Of a DNA stretch of 64,000 nucleotides, positions 17,317 to 26,204 are shown piece by piece. Below the pieces are notes generated by a model, which worked only from the letters and a program-made list of their open reading frames with translations, searched no databases and was not told where the DNA came from. The position numbers and the translations under genes were made by a program. Positions within the stretch are counted from its first letter, which is position 1, and each line of letters begins with the position of its first letter. The DNA comes from Faecalicatena_A orotica. Its GTDB lineage: Bacteria > Bacillota > Clostridia > Lachnospirales > Lachnospiraceae. The stretch lies in the NCBI RefSeq assembly GCF_040545875.1, contig NZ_JBEPMR010000012.1. One strand, given 5' to 3'.

Positions 17317-18909
17317 CTTAATGAATTCTCTGTACTGGCCGGGGGTGTATCCGGTCTTTTTCCGGAATAGCTGGCTGAAATAGCGGGAGTCTGTATACCC
17401 GACATTTGCCGCCACTTCGTATATTTTCAGATTGATATCCTGCAGGTATTTCTTCGCAGCCTCTATTCTCACATCGATAATATATTCTTTTATTGAGGTT
17501 TTTTCCATATTTTTAAATAGTGTACTGAGATAGCAGGCCGATAATCCGATATCGTAAGCGATCGATTCTAAGGAAATGTCGTGAGCATAATTTTCCTGAA
17601 TGCAGGCTTTTGCTTTGTCGATCAGTTTGCGGCTTTTGTTCGTGCGCAGCAGTTCGATTTCTTTTATTGACCGTACAATATAGTTGTTGAGTATCTCCTT
17701 GATCTCTTCTAAATTCGCAGCCCCCTTTATTTCTGCAATAACTTCCTGTGACGGGGCCTTCTCGAAATCGAATTCCTGGTCCAGTGCATTGGAAAGATAG
17801 TAGTATAGCTCCAGAAATTTGTTTGTTGCGAGGTTTCGATCGCCGTGCAGCTGCAGTACATTGAGATAGTAGATATTGAGGTACTGTCCAGCGTTCCGGG
17901 GGTCGCAGAGCTTTAAATGCTTCAGAAGATCTTCCTGTATGTATTTAAAGTTTGGAAGGACCTCACCTGTATTCCTCAGTTCTACATCTGTGATGCAGAT
18001 GATCTCATTGAAACCGATATAAAAGGAGTACTTACTGGCTGCTATGGCGTCTTTTACGGACTGGCGCAGATACGCAATATTATGAACAACAGTGGACAGC
18101 CCGATGGAGAATTGCTGCTGATAGTTAAAGTCTAAATACTGGCGGATGCGTTCTGCGAGGTGACAGCATCTGTTGTGCATATCTTCGTTATTTGTTCCTG
18201 CAGAAGATAAAATAAGTGTAATTGAGTTTGTGTCATAAAAATAAATTGTCTTAAAATAGTCCCCAATAAATAGTGTAATCGTCTGGGCAAGTCTCGAGAC
18301 GTTCATGAAATCTTTTTCGATTTCCGCGGCATCACTATCCTGTGCAAAGGAGACATAGAGAGACTGGTAAGACTCGTTGAGAATATCGATGTTAAACAGG
18401 CGGAATGTAGAATCTATGATGTCCAGATGATCCATATTCTCACGTATGATCTTGAAAAACCACTCCTGCATTAAGGGCAGGCATTCTCTTAGCTGCTCTT
18501 TCAGCATAAAATCTTTTGTCTCTTCTTCCTTTTCTGCTTCCAAAAGTGCATTCACCCGGGCCAGCTGGTCATAAAGGTCCTTCTCATGGATTGGCTTCAG
18601 CAGGTAGTTAAATACATTATAGCGCAGCGCCTTCTGAGCATAGACAAAATCATCGAACCCAGAGAGGATGATGATTTTTGTGTGAGGCATCGTCACACTT
18701 AAAGTATCACACAGATCCAGACCGTTTGAGGTTCCCATGCGGATGTCTGTGATCACCAGATTGGGGTGTGTTTCCCGGATGATGGTAAGTGCCTGTTCGC
18801 AGCTGTTTGCCGTCCCGACGATTTTGTGCGGGATGTCAAAAGATGATATGATTTTAATTAAATGGTGGATAATAAGCTGTTCGTCATCCACTAAAACAAT
18901 ATTCAACAT
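17305..18909 (-). CDS. AraC-type response regulator, YesN-like
   Basis: A 534-residue two-component regulator. The receiver domain (about 1-120) has the phospho-acceptor in VITDIRM, preceding acidic residues VDDEQ, and the KPIHEKDL lysine motif. A long middle region links to two AraC helix-turn-helix units (about 430-530; ENYAHDISLESIAYDIGLS and VGYTDSRYFSQLFRKKTGYTPG). It starts after TAGGAGGG and lies 11 bases downstream of its kinase gene. The last residues and stop codon come from the 64-bp repeat, so the native C-terminus may have been altered. It probably activates the adjacent divergent oxidoreductase-ABC transporter genes. Confidence 0.9.
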   Translation of the reverse strand: MLNIVLVDDEQLIIHHLIKIISSFDIPHKIVGTANSCEQALTIIRETHPNLVITDIRMGTSNGLDLCDTLSVTMPHTKIIILSGFDDFVYAQKALRYNVFNYLLKPIHEKDLYDQLARVNALLEAEKEEETKDFMLKEQLRECLPLMQEWFFKIIRENMDHLDIIDSTFRLFNIDILNESYQSLYVSFAQDSDAAEIEKDFMNVSRLAQTITLFIGDYFKTIYFYDTNSITLILSSAGTNNEDMHNRCCHLAERIRQYLDFNYQQQFSIGLSTVVHNIAYLRQSVKDAIAASKYSFYIGFNEIICITDVELRNTGEVLPNFKYIQEDLLKHLKLCDPRNAGQYLNIYYLNVLQLHGDRNLATNKFLELYYYLSNALDQEFDFEKAPSQEVIAEIKGAANLEEIKEILNNYIVRSIKEIELLRTNKSRKLIDKAKACIQENYAHDISLESIAYDIGLSACYLSTLFKNMEKTSIKEYIIDVRIEAAKKYLQDINLKIYEVAANVGYTDSRYFSQLFRKKTGYTPGQYREFIKLGT

Positions 18910-18920
18910 GATTTTCCCTC

Positions 18921-20651
18921 CTATAAAACTTCTTTATCAATGCGTATGTTTGCGGTGACGCCACCGTCATCATTCTCTTCATAAGAAAGGCCGGCGTGGT
19001 CACCGTAACAATTAGCCAGACGCTGGTAAACGTTTTGAATGCAGTAAAAATTCACATTGTCCTCTTTGTAGAGCGTTCTCTGGCGGACCAGATAGTTCAG
19101 CATCTCAATATCACTTCCCCATCCATTGTCGGAAACGGAAAGATACAGACAACTATCCGTTTCCTTTACGGTAATGGTAATCTCACCGATTTCTTCCATA
19201 TCCTTAAAACCATGTACAATGCTGTTTTCTACGAGCGGCTGCAGGATGAGTTTGATGATTCTGTAGTCAGGCAGCGGGGAAGGCAGGTCAAGGTGCAGGC
19301 GGATTCTGTTGGCATACCGCAGTTTTTGAATTTCTACATAAGAGCTGACCTGTTCAATCTCCTTTTCCAGTGTAATGTAGTTATTGCCGTTATTCAGGCT
19401 GCTGCGCAGGAATTTGCCGAGGCCGGTAACCATCATAGCTGCATGGCAGTTGTCATCGGTGGCAATTAAAGCACTGATTGACTCCAGCGTATTGTAAATG
19501 AAATGCGGATTCATCTGGGACTGCAGCGCCGCCATCTCGGCCTGTTTGAACTTGAGCAGTGTCTCTTCCCTGGACTTTATCAATTCTTCATTCTTTTCAA
19601 GCATGCCGTTATAAGTATCATACAGTTGGTTGACCTCGATGCAGTTGTGCAGGTTCCGGCTGTCTGCTGGTTCCATTTTCTGCATATACAGGCAGAGCCG
19701 GTGCACCGGCTGAGAAATTTTACGGCTGCTTTTCCGGGACAGAAACGCAGCTAATATTAGTGTAAAAGAAAAAACAAGCCCGATCAGCAGGAGGTTTTGG
19801 AGAGTATTGCGGTAAAGTTCCCAGAAGCTTGTGACTCCGATCACTTCCCATCCGTCAGTTATGATTGGAAACTCAACGAGCAGGTGCGTCATGGAAAGCC
19901 TGTCTTTCTTATCAGGAAGACTGTCGCTGAGAAATTCAGGGATTTCCGCATAGGGATGGAGCAGTAGTCCGTCAGCGTCAATTAGTGCGTATCCTTTATC
20001 TCCGAAGGAGATCGATCCGAGATGCCGGATCAGCTTTTCGATCGTGACGTTTGCCTTAATCACTCCGAGCTGCCGGGATACATTGTTAACATCATAAAAG
20101 ATCCGTGCCGCACACAGTGTCGGTTTCTTAAATGTATCCATATCAACGAACCAGTACGTGTGCCCCTTTGCCTTCAAGGTGTTCTGAAACCATTCTGAGG
20201 AGGAAGCGCTTTCGGCAGAAAAAAGCGCATTGCTGTATTGGGAAGCACCTGAAAAAGTTGGAAGGAAATTGTCTGGTTCATAGACGAAGATCTGCACAGA
20301 GTCCAGATTCTTCTTAAATAAATCAACAGAGAACAGCGTTTCGTTAATCTTTGTCAGCAGGGAAGCGCTCGGGTGTTCATTCAGGTCTTTAATTTTATTC
20401 TGCAGTTCGGAGTTGGCATGTGTCAGTGTCAGATAGTCTTCAATCATCTGTGTATGGTTATTGATGTTAATCTGTGCCTGCTTCAGAGATTCGTACATGT
20501 TTTGCTTCTCGTTAGCAAGCGTGTTTGCTGCATCAATGATGGCACTGAATATACTGATCAGCAGGGCGGCGGTAATAATCAGATACATATAATTACGGAA
20601 CAGTATTTTTTCAAATCCTTTTTCGATTGATTTTTTGCCGAAGAATTTCAT
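18921..20651 (-). CDS. Sensor histidine kinase, YesM-like
   Basis: A 576-residue membrane kinase partner of the downstream response regulator. Visible in order: membrane helix (about 20-40), extracellular sensor of Cache type (about 45-280), second membrane helix (about 283-303), a HAMP-like linker, then the His_kinase domain with QMNPHFIYNTLESIS, whose histidine is the phosphorylation site, and an ATPase domain with the N-box LVENSIVHG and the VSDNGWGSD motif. This class senses sugars or oligosaccharides, often via a binding protein. The ATG follows CAGGAGGG. Confidence 0.9.
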   Translation of the reverse strand: MKFFGKKSIEKGFEKILFRNYMYLIITAALLISIFSAIIDAANTLANEKQNMYESLKQAQININNHTQMIEDYLTLTHANSELQNKIKDLNEHPSASLLTKINETLFSVDLFKKNLDSVQIFVYEPDNFLPTFSGASQYSNALFSAESASSSEWFQNTLKAKGHTYWFVDMDTFKKPTLCAARIFYDVNNVSRQLGVIKANVTIEKLIRHLGSISFGDKGYALIDADGLLLHPYAEIPEFLSDSLPDKKDRLSMTHLLVEFPIITDGWEVIGVTSFWELYRNTLQNLLLIGLVFSFTLILAAFLSRKSSRKISQPVHRLCLYMQKMEPADSRNLHNCIEVNQLYDTYNGMLEKNEELIKSREETLLKFKQAEMAALQSQMNPHFIYNTLESISALIATDDNCHAAMMVTGLGKFLRSSLNNGNNYITLEKEIEQVSSYVEIQKLRYANRIRLHLDLPSPLPDYRIIKLILQPLVENSIVHGFKDMEEIGEITITVKETDSCLYLSVSDNGWGSDIEMLNYLVRQRTLYKEDNVNFYCIQNVYQRLANCYGDHAGLSYEENDDGGVTANIRIDKEVL

Positions 20652-20712
20652 AAATCTCTCCCTCCTGATCCTGCAAAGTTATCTATGTTTGAATTATACC
20701 TTTTTCCAACGA

Positions 20713-20745
20713 CGAAAGAAAGCGTTTGAAGAAAGTCGAAAGAAA
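20713..20745 (+). promoter_or_regulatory. Candidate activator site (direct repeats) for the oxidoreductase operon
   Basis: Two copies of CGAAAGAAA (20713-20721 and 20737-20745) lie 24 bases apart in the divergent gap between yesM and the oxidoreductase gene. AraC-type regulators bind such direct repeats. The sequence between them (20717-20731) also partly matches a catabolite-repression element. Both readings are inference. Confidence 0.35.
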
Positions 20746-20861
20746 ACAAACAAAATAGAAAGTTTACCGTATTTTATTCTATATGAAATTAAACTATGAT
20801 TCTATTATACCCTTCAGGGAAAGTCATCCGGATGACAGAAAATAGGAAAAGAGGTTGTGAT

Positions 20862-22202
20862 ATGTACCGTCAAAAATATGATGTAATTGTTGCAGGCGGA
20901 GGCACTGCCGGGATAGCGGCGGCTCTTTCAGCGGCAAGGTCAGGGGCACATGTACTGCTCATCGAAAAAAATGCGTATGCCGGCGGGACAGCCGCGTCAG
21001 GACTTCCGTTCGTAGATTTTTTTAACAGGAACGGCAGGCAGGTTGTGGCGGGTGTTGCCGAAGAACTAATGAACCGGCTCTTTCAGGAGAAAGCGTCACT
21101 GGGGCATATACGCACAAGCGGCGGGCATCTGAATTCTGTGACGATGATTGATCCGGAGTGGGTAAAAATCATTGCTGAGGAGATGCTTTTGGAGAGTGGC
21201 TGTGATATCCTCTACCATACATTTGTATGCGCCGCTGAAGTAGAAGGAAATTGCCTGAAAAGTATCGTGGCTGCCAATAAAAATGGTTTGACAGAATTTC
21301 ATGCGGGCTGTTTCATCGATACAACGGGGGATGGTGACCTGGCGAAGTTTGCAGGGGCAAAATACCATCAGGGCAGGGAAAGTGACGGATTGTGCCAGGC
21401 GATGAGCCTGTTGTTCAAACTGGGAGATGTGGATGTAGAACGGGCGACGGCGCTGTTTTCTGAGAATCCGATTAAGGCATGCCCGGTCGGCGGCGACCAT
21501 GAGTATAATCTACACATCAGTGGAAAATTAACAAATTGGAATGATATCATCCTGAAAGAGGAGATTTTCCCGCATCCGGACCATAATATCTGGGCGGGAA
21601 CAATGAGGGAAAATGAGCTCACCTACGTGAATACGATTCGGGTAAGTGAAAAAAACGGGGCTGATGCGTACGAACTTTCCGAGGCAGAAATAGAAGGAAG
21701 AAGACAGCTAAAGAAAGTAATCCGTTTCTTAAATAAACATGTCCCGGGTATGGAAAAGGCGCATATTACAAGCATTCAGAACGGAATCGGCATAAGGGAG
21801 ACAAGACGGATCGACGGGGAATATGTTCTGACAGGACAGGATATTATAGAGGGCAGGAGATTTGAAGACTGTATTGCACGAAACGGCTACTGTATTGATA
21901 TACATGATCCGAAAGGACAGGGGTGGGGCGTATCGCGCATACAGAGTGAAGAGCAGAGCTACGATATCCCGTACCGCTGTATCGTTCCAGAGAGGATCGA
22001 TCATCTGCTTGTAGCCGGAAGATGCATTTCCACAACAGCTGAAGCATTAGCATCTACAAGGATCATGCCGTCCTGCATGGCGCTCGGACAGGCAGCAGGA
22101 ACAGCGGCAGCAATGGCGGCAGAGCAGGGACAGGTACCGAGAAATCTCGATATCAAACATTTACAGGCAGTGTTAAAGAAGGATGGGGCTGTGATAGAGT
22201 AA
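20862..22202 (+). CDS. FAD-dependent oxidoreductase
   Basis: A 446-residue flavoprotein. The N-terminal FAD-binding motif VIVAGGGTAGIAAALSAAR is followed by LLIEKN, and a GDGDLA segment typical of FAD oxidoreductases lies near residue 150. The C-terminal region has VAGRCIST, expected for the FAD_oxidored family found beside sugar transporters. Substrate is not deducible; a sugar acid or modified sugar is plausible from the neighbours. The ATG at 20862 has AGAGG 8 bases upstream; an upstream in-frame ATG at 20832 lacks support. Followed by the ABC binding protein after 94 bases. Confidence 0.82.
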   Translation: MYRQKYDVIVAGGGTAGIAAALSAARSGAHVLLIEKNAYAGGTAASGLPFVDFFNRNGRQVVAGVAEELMNRLFQEKASLGHIRTSGGHLNSVTMIDPEWVKIIAEEMLLESGCDILYHTFVCAAEVEGNCLKSIVAANKNGLTEFHAGCFIDTTGDGDLAKFAGAKYHQGRESDGLCQAMSLLFKLGDVDVERATALFSENPIKACPVGGDHEYNLHISGKLTNWNDIILKEEIFPHPDHNIWAGTMRENELTYVNTIRVSEKNGADAYELSEAEIEGRRQLKKVIRFLNKHVPGMEKAHITSIQNGIGIRETRRIDGEYVLTGQDIIEGRRFEDCIARNGYCIDIHDPKGQGWGVSRIQSEEQSYDIPYRCIVPERIDHLLVAGRCISTTAEALASTRIMPSCMALGQAAGTAAAMAAEQGQVPRNLDIKHLQAVLKKDGAVIE

Positions 22203-22296
22203 CCAAAAAACATGACTGGGCATTCCCGGATAATCCGCAGCACTAGGATGAAAGGGGTCCCGGAGTATTTACAAACAGGAAAAGAGGAGAAAGTGA

Positions 22297-23586
22297 ATGA
22301 AAAAGAAAATATTGAGTCTGGTATTATGTGCGGCATTAGCGTTCGGTATGACAGCATGTGGTTCATCTGAAAAAGAAAAAAAGAGCGATTCTTCTGCGGA
22401 AGAAGTCGTGCTGGAATTTCCAAGCTGGCAGGCTACAGAGCCGGGATTTCAGGAATTTTGGGAAGAAGCGGTGGCGGAGTTTGAAAAAAGACATGAAAAT
22501 GTAAAGATTAATTTATACCAGGTGCCATTTGACAGTTATGTAGACACACTTACGACACTGTATGCGGCAGGCACTGCACCGCAGATTACACATATCCCTT
22601 CCCGTTATTTTGCACAGTTTTCGGATATGGGCTGGTTTGAACCGCTGAGTGACAGACTAAAGGAAACGGACATACTGACCAACTGGAGCAGTCTTCAGGA
22701 CGGACTTCAGGCGGATGGGGAATATTATGGGGTACTTCTGCTCGGAAATGGCTACTCTATGTATTATAACAAAGCGATGTTCGACGAAGCAGGAATTGAG
22801 ATCCCGACTGACATCGACTCATTTATGGAGGCGGCAAAAACGCTGACCAAAGATGAAGATGGCGACGGGGATCCGGAAGTATATGGATTTGGTGCATGCC
22901 AGGTTACGGATACAAATTTTTATAACGAGGCAACTTCTTTTGTCGTAGGTATGGGCGGAAAATGGTCGGAAGACGGTGACCTTTCTCCTATGACCTCAGA
23001 TCCTACAAAAAAGGCCCTGAAATTATACCAGTCTTTATTCCAAAACAATTATACTCCGGTAGGCCTTTCCGTGGAACAGAAACGCCAGTACTTTGTAGAG
23101 GGCAAAATGGCGATGATCTTTGACGGACCCTGGGTTGCATCCCTGATTGACAGCGCCTCCGATGAAATCAAGCCGAACCTTCTTGTATCCACGATTCCGT
23201 TTGAAAATGTTCCGGGTTCTGTAAGCAATAGCCTTCATATCCCGGCGACAATCAGCGACGAGGAGAAGGAACTTGTATGGGAATTTATCCAGATGGTTGC
23301 AGAAGATGACTTCCAGAAACTGTATATGGAAAAAGTGGGTTCCCCGTCTCCAAGCAAAACGGCAATTGACGATGAGATACTGAAAGAAAACCCGTTCCTT
23401 GGACAGTTTGTAGAGGATGCAGAAAAAGCGCAGGAAATCCTTCCTTCCGGTTATGAAAAAGACTATGGAGAATTTACACAGTATATCATCGATGGTGTGA
23501 TGACGATGGTGACAGACCCTTACGCAGATGTCGACAAAACATTAGATGATATGAAGACAAAGATTACAAATGAATTGGGAGAGTAG
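22297..23586 (+). CDS. Sugar ABC transporter substrate-binding lipoprotein
   Basis: A 429-residue family 1 solute-binding protein. A lipoprotein signal ends at the GMTAC lipobox (Cys about residue 21), followed by a charged, flexible linker, then a binding lobe sequence typical of sugar-binding proteins (GNGYSMYYNKAMFDEAGI, and EGKMAMIFDGPWV). Delivers a sugar or oligosaccharide to the two permeases downstream. AGAGGAG precedes the ATG. Substrate unknown; YesMN control suggests a plant or host polysaccharide fragment. Confidence 0.9.
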   Translation: MKKKILSLVLCAALAFGMTACGSSEKEKKSDSSAEEVVLEFPSWQATEPGFQEFWEEAVAEFEKRHENVKINLYQVPFDSYVDTLTTLYAAGTAPQITHIPSRYFAQFSDMGWFEPLSDRLKETDILTNWSSLQDGLQADGEYYGVLLLGNGYSMYYNKAMFDEAGIEIPTDIDSFMEAAKTLTKDEDGDGDPEVYGFGACQVTDTNFYNEATSFVVGMGGKWSEDGDLSPMTSDPTKKALKLYQSLFQNNYTPVGLSVEQKRQYFVEGKMAMIFDGPWVASLIDSASDEIKPNLLVSTIPFENVPGSVSNSLHIPATISDEEKELVWEFIQMVAEDDFQKLYMEKVGSPSPSKTAIDDEILKENPFLGQFVEDAEKAQEILPSGYEKDYGEFTQYIIDGVMTMVTDPYADVDKTLDDMKTKITNELGE

Positions 23587-23700
23587 AACAAGGGGCTGCC
23601 TGAAATGGCAGCCCGGATTTTTAACGGGGTAACCGCCGGACACGGATTTCCGGAACTTAAATTCCGGATCACCAGGATAAAGATAATGGAGGTGTTTCAC

Positions 23701-24615
23701 TTGACTACTAAAATAAAAGCTCCGAAAACGAAAAGTGAGAGAAAAAATCATACAATGGCGGTTGCGTTTGCTCTGCCGGCAGCAGTCTTTTCTCTTGCGT
23801 TGATTATATATCCTTTATTTACAACGATAAAATTAAGTTTTCAAAATGTAAAATTTATCGGAAGCCTGACAGACGATACATCTGGATTTACAGTTCAAAA
23901 CTATACAAAACTGTTTGCAAATTCTGATTTCTGGAGTGCATTGGGAAGATCCATATTATTCACATTCATTGCATTATCGGTATCTTTTTTGATAGGACTC
24001 GGACTTGCACTGCTGCTGAACAAGAAGTTCCATTTTCAAAAGCTCGTACGCACACTGATTCTGCTTGCATGGCCGATTCCCGGTGTAATCGTGGGCCTTC
24101 TGTTCACCTGGATGTTTGACGGGAACTATGGGATCATAAATGTAATACTAAAATCCCTACATTTGATTGACCAGAATGTAAAATGGATCTCCACCGGAAA
24201 CACTGCAATGATCACTGTCATAACGGCAGCCATTTGGAAAAGTTATCCCTTTTTTACACTGACCCTGCTCGCGGGGCTGAAGGGGATTTCAGAAGACTAC
24301 TATGAGGCGGCAAGCATCGACGGGGCAAATGCATGGCACCGGTTTACAAAAATTACACTTCCTGCGCTTCAGTCCGTGATTGTGACATCCCTTTTGCTGA
24401 ACGGTCTCTGGATATTCCGCAACTACGACCTGGTCTATACGATTACCGGCGGCGGGCCGAATCAGGCAACAGAGACACTGCCGCTCCTTTTGTATAATCA
24501 GGCATTCAAATACTATAACATGGGGTATGCATCTACAATTGGGATGATAAGCCTTCTGGTGTGTTCCGTGTTTGTAGTTCTGGCGATGCCGTCTCTCAAG
24601 AAACAATTTTATTAA
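23701..24615 (+). CDS. Sugar ABC transporter permease (MalF type)
   Basis: About 304 residues with six predicted membrane helices, and the EAA loop (EDYYEAASIDGANAW) that contacts the ATPase. First of two permeases for the importer. A GGAGGTG at 23688-23694 favours the TTG at 23701 as start; an ATG at 23686 with a weaker AGGA upstream is an alternative adding five residues. No ATPase gene lies in this operon, so the importer probably borrows a shared MsmX-like ATPase encoded elsewhere. Confidence 0.88.
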   Translation: MTTKIKAPKTKSERKNHTMAVAFALPAAVFSLALIIYPLFTTIKLSFQNVKFIGSLTDDTSGFTVQNYTKLFANSDFWSALGRSILFTFIALSVSFLIGLGLALLLNKKFHFQKLVRTLILLAWPIPGVIVGLLFTWMFDGNYGIINVILKSLHLIDQNVKWISTGNTAMITVITAAIWKSYPFFTLTLLAGLKGISEDYYEAASIDGANAWHRFTKITLPALQSVIVTSLLLNGLWIFRNYDLVYTITGGGPNQATETLPLLLYNQAFKYYNMGYASTIGMISLLVCSVFVVLAMPSLKKQFY

Positions 24616-24635
24616 GGAAGAGGAGGGGAAAAGGT

Positions 24636-25478
24636 ATGAATACATATCATAACCAAAAAGCCAGACGTATGGGAATGTATGCTTTAATCATCCTTGCGGT
24701 AGTAGTGCTCGCATTTCCGCTGTACTGGATGGTTGTGACATCATTTACAACAAGGAGTGCACTGCTTGAAAATGTAAGAGTACTGCCCAAATTAGGAAAT
24801 ATGACATGGAGCAATTTCACGAAAATTCTGGATACCCATCCTATACTGACCTGGTTTGGAAACTCAATTTTTGTCACGGCATTTAGCACGGTTGTAGCAA
24901 TTATTGTATCTACAATGGCGGCCTACAGCATGTCCAGATATAAGTATAAATCCACGAATTTTCTGGGGTTTTTCCTTTTGGTTGTCAGGATGCTTCCGGA
25001 AACACTTCTCGTAGTGCCTTTGTATATGATGTTTACAAACATGAAACTGATTAATAATTACGCCTCACTGATCATCAGCAATATTACATTCATTATCCCA
25101 TTTTCCACATGGATGATGAAGGGGTACTTTGACAGTATCCCCCATACACTGGAAGAAGCAGCGAGAATAGACGGATGCAGCCGGCTTCAGGCAGTGCGCA
25201 GGGTAATCGTACCTCTGGCGGCCCCAGGGATTGCGGCAACGGCCACATATTCCGCGATACTTGGGTGGAGTGAATTTTTATTTGCCCGCACGTTCATTAC
25301 CCAGCCCGGCAAGTGGACGATCACGGTGGGAATTTCATCCCTCATGGGCGAGTATACGATTATCTGGGGGGAGGTCATGGCAGCAGCGGCAATTTCTATT
25401 ATACCGATTGCATTAGTATTTATCTTCTTGGAAAAATATATGGTGGCGGGAGTAACAGCAGGAGCCGTTAAGGGGTAG
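24636..25478 (+). CDS. Sugar ABC transporter permease (MalG type)
   Basis: A 280-residue inner permease with six helices. The N-terminal FPLYWMVVTSF is a hallmark of MalG-type permeases, and the EAA loop is HTLEEAARIDGCSRLQ. The start is placed at the ATG at 24636, which follows AGGAGGGG; the frame is open further upstream but overlaps the MalF gene without a ribosome binding site. A hairpin at 25686-25727 is the likely end of this operon. Confidence 0.9.
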   Translation: MNTYHNQKARRMGMYALIILAVVVLAFPLYWMVVTSFTTRSALLENVRVLPKLGNMTWSNFTKILDTHPILTWFGNSIFVTAFSTVVAIIVSTMAAYSMSRYKYKSTNFLGFFLLVVRMLPETLLVVPLYMMFTNMKLINNYASLIISNITFIIPFSTWMMKGYFDSIPHTLEEAARIDGCSRLQAVRRVIVPLAAPGIAATATYSAILGWSEFLFARTFITQPGKWTITVGISSLMGEYTIIWGEVMAAAAISIIPIALVFIFLEKYMVAGVTAGAVKG

Positions 25479-25481
25479 GTG

Positions 25482-25560
25482 CACCTAGAAAAGGGCAGAT
25501 AGCTTGGCGGGTGGAACGCCCGCATGGCAAGGTGTAGCGGGTTAGTACTGAGAGAGTAAA
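25482..25560 (+). other. Possible group II intron 5' remnant
   Basis: Immediately after the permease stop, the DNA begins GTGCACCTAGAAAAGGGCAG and then forms a nested hairpin (CTTG closing on CAAG, inside it a 7-bp G/C stem with a GAA loop). Start, GTG-type 5' end and stem layout resemble the first part of domain I of a bacterial group II intron. No intron-encoded reverse transcriptase or domains II-VI follow; the sequence changes to plain AT-rich DNA. Low certainty. Confidence 0.3.
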
Positions 25561-25685
25561 ATCTTTGCAATATAAATATTTCTGTTAATTCCAAGTAAGA
25601 TTGCGGTTTAATTCTTTGTGTAAGCAAACATATTGCAATCAACAATAGTACGGTAACAAAATTAGTTATTTTTATGAAAAATAAA

Positions 25686-25727
25686 GAAGAGTCTGCCATT
25701 GTTTTTGGGGCAGTCTCTTCTCTATTT
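25686..25727 (+). terminator. Terminator of the oxidoreductase-ABC operon
   Basis: Arms GAAGAGTCTGCC (25686-25697) and GGCAGTCTCTTC (25709-25720) pair over 12 bp with one mismatch, followed by TCTATTT. Confidence 0.7.
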
Positions 25728-25830
25728 AAAATATTATTATTTCAATCCTCAGGAATTTTCCTGACAAATAAATTATAACGTATATCTTTCTAATATTCAA
25801 TAATATTTTAAATAGAAAGAACTGCTTCAA

Positions 25831-25859
25831 TTGACACCCTTGGTAAATTATGCTATATT
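25831..25859 (+). promoter_or_regulatory. Promoter of the type I toxin gene
   Basis: A consensus TTGACA (25831-25836), a 17-base spacer and TATATT (25854-25859) stand about 70 bases before the toxin start. Confidence 0.75.
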
Positions 25860-25895
25860 GATTTCAAGAAACAATCGTGTTATAGGGTGTGTTGG

Positions 25896-25917
25896 CCTCA
25901 TTCTATTTAGAATGGGG
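25896..25917 (+). promoter_or_regulatory. 5' hairpin masking the toxin ribosome binding site
   Basis: CCTCATTC (25896-25903) pairs with GAATGGGG (25910-25917) around a TATTTA loop. The 3' arm includes the G-run that is the Shine-Dalgarno of the toxin, so translation would be limited until the hairpin opens. Such masking is known in type I toxin mRNAs. Confidence 0.55.
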
Positions 25918-25926
25918 GTGATGCCT

Positions 25927-26016
25927 ATGAAAAATCATTTTGATTTTAAGGATATTATGACCTTTGGTCTATTCCTTTTGGCATTGCTTACATTCGTTTT
26001 TACGTTTTGTAAGTAA
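25927..26016 (+). CDS. Small holin-like toxin peptide (type I toxin candidate, 29 aa)
   Basis: A 29-codon frame starting at ATG 25927, which sits 8 bases after a GGGGG Shine-Dalgarno; an ATG at 25921 overlaps that site and is less likely. Residues 10-28 (IMTFGLFLLALLTFVFTFC) form one membrane helix preceded by a short charged head and ending in Lys. This layout matches the putative holin-like toxin family (TxpA/BsrH-type peptides) of Firmicutes. It has its own strong promoter, a masked ribosome binding site and a convergent antisense transcription unit, as expected of a type I toxin-antitoxin locus. Toxicity is inferred. Confidence 0.65.
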   Translation: MKNHFDFKDIMTFGLFLLALLTFVFTFCK

Positions 26017-26020
26017 CTAC

Positions 26021-26066
26021 ATAGAAAAACCACCCTGATACTTGGCAGTTGCGGGTGGTTTTCTAT
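26021..26066. terminator. Bidirectional terminator shared by toxin mRNA and antisense RNA
   Basis: Arms 26021-26035 (ATAGAAAAACCACCC) and 26053-26066 (GGGTGGTTTTCTAT) pair almost perfectly, with T-runs on both strands. Confidence 0.7.
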
Positions 26067-26110
26067 CTTCATATCTGGCCAACCCCTTGTGGGCGGTTGT
26101 TTCTCTTTGT
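26021..26110 (-). ncRNA. Candidate antisense RNA of the toxin locus (RatA-like)
   Basis: A convergent minus-strand promoter, TTGAAT (26140-26145), 17-base spacer, TATTAT (26117-26122), would start an RNA near 26110 that runs towards the toxin gene. The 5' part contains a small palindromic CAACC/GGTTG stretch (26080-26098), and the RNA would end at or past the shared terminator, overlapping the 3' end of the toxin mRNA. Promoter and hairpin are seen; the antitoxin role is inferred by analogy with txpA/RatA. Confidence 0.5.
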
Positions 26111-26116
26111 ATTCTT

Positions 26117-26145
26117 ATAATAACAGATTCAGGTAATTTATTCAA
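26117..26145 (-). promoter_or_regulatory. Promoter of the candidate antisense RNA
   Basis: Minus-strand TTGAAT at 26140-26145 and TATTAT at 26117-26122, exactly 17 bases apart, pointing at the 3' end of the toxin gene. Confidence 0.55.
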
Positions 26146-26204
26146 GATATTTTATAATAGACAATGGCAGATAGCTTTAGACAAAAAAATGTGGAGGTAG
26201 AAGA

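Noticed and set aside
25561..25685. Further intron domains or a reverse transcriptase after the possible intron remnant
   Set aside because: The sequence is simple AT-rich DNA with no domain V-like hairpin and no coding frame.
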